From Gammaproteobacteria bacterium (GTDB lineage: Bacteria > Pseudomonadota > Gammaproteobacteria > UWMA-0217): 6,290 nt of DNA. The translations under genes and the position numbers were made by a program. The stretch spans positions 1 to 6,290 of the forward strand of contig DRPO01000540.1 in assembly GCA_011330835.1 (NCBI GenBank), in the 5' to 3' direction. Under the pieces are notes generated by a model, which was not told where the DNA came from, made no database searches, and was given only the letters and a program-made list of their open reading frames with translations. Shown in pieces: positions 6,243-6,290 of this stretch. Within the stretch, counting starts at the first letter, position 1; each line of letters starts with the position of its first letter.

Positions 6243-6257
6243 GCCATCCCGGCCGGC
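6243..6257. repeat. 15-nt GC-rich motif, copy 2
   Basis: GCCATCCCGGCCGGC differs at one position from copy 1 at 4662-4676 and has the same orientation. It lies 127-141 nt upstream of the mltD start codon. Confidence 0.25.
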
Positions 6258-6290
6258 CAAGGCGTTTTGTGAATTCCGCGGCAGGGTCTC

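Noticed and set aside
1..6290. CRISPR arrays, tRNA or rRNA genes, transposase genes, phage genes
   Set aside because: None seen: no regularly spaced repeats, no cloverleaf-like sequence with TTCGA/TTCAA T-arm context, and no transposase or integrase motif in any frame.

Overview
This window (about 60% GC by eye) looks like chromosomal DNA of a Gram-negative bacterium, most likely a gammaproteobacterium. Two genes encode lipoproteins with lipoboxes and Lol-type outer-membrane sorting residues. One of these is a lytic transglycosylase of the MltD type. Two others form the murL-murD2 pair, a glutamate-racemase-independent route to D-glutamate in peptidoglycan that was first characterised in Xanthomonas. 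The genus cannot be fixed from the sequence.

Layout. Positions 1-110 are a stretch with lower GC than the genes and several small hairpins in a row; it resembles an intergenic structured or mobile repeat but is unidentified. Positions 111-336 show strongly coding-like codon use in the + direction, but the reading frame appears to be broken at a run of five G at 264-268, so I read this as a decayed gene fragment. A 46-nt imperfect hairpin (369-414) lies between it and murL. murL (459-1817) and murD2 (1807-3168) overlap by 11 nt on the + strand. A minus-strand gene for a Calx-beta / beta-helix lipoprotein (4639 down to 3161) converges on murD2 and overlaps its 3' end by 8 nt. A 265-bp spacer follows, holding a probable terminator for the next gene. 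The last gene, mltD, is on the minus strand (6116 down to 4905), with a candidate promoter and an inverted repeat upstream. Both spacers upstream of minus-strand genes carry a near-identical 15-nt GC-rich motif.

How the genes fit together. MurD2 adds L-Glu to UDP-MurNAc-L-Ala, and MurL, which has a PP-loop-like GGGKDS motif and a Cys cluster, then epimerises that L-Glu to D-Glu at the expense of ATP. This yields the same intermediate that other bacteria make with MurI and MurD. MltD cleaves finished glycan strands in the periplasm. The window is therefore cell-wall themed, but only murL and murD2 show operon structure. The large lipoprotein has no recognisable enzyme motif; it is probably a surface or outer-membrane beta-helix protein of unknown role.
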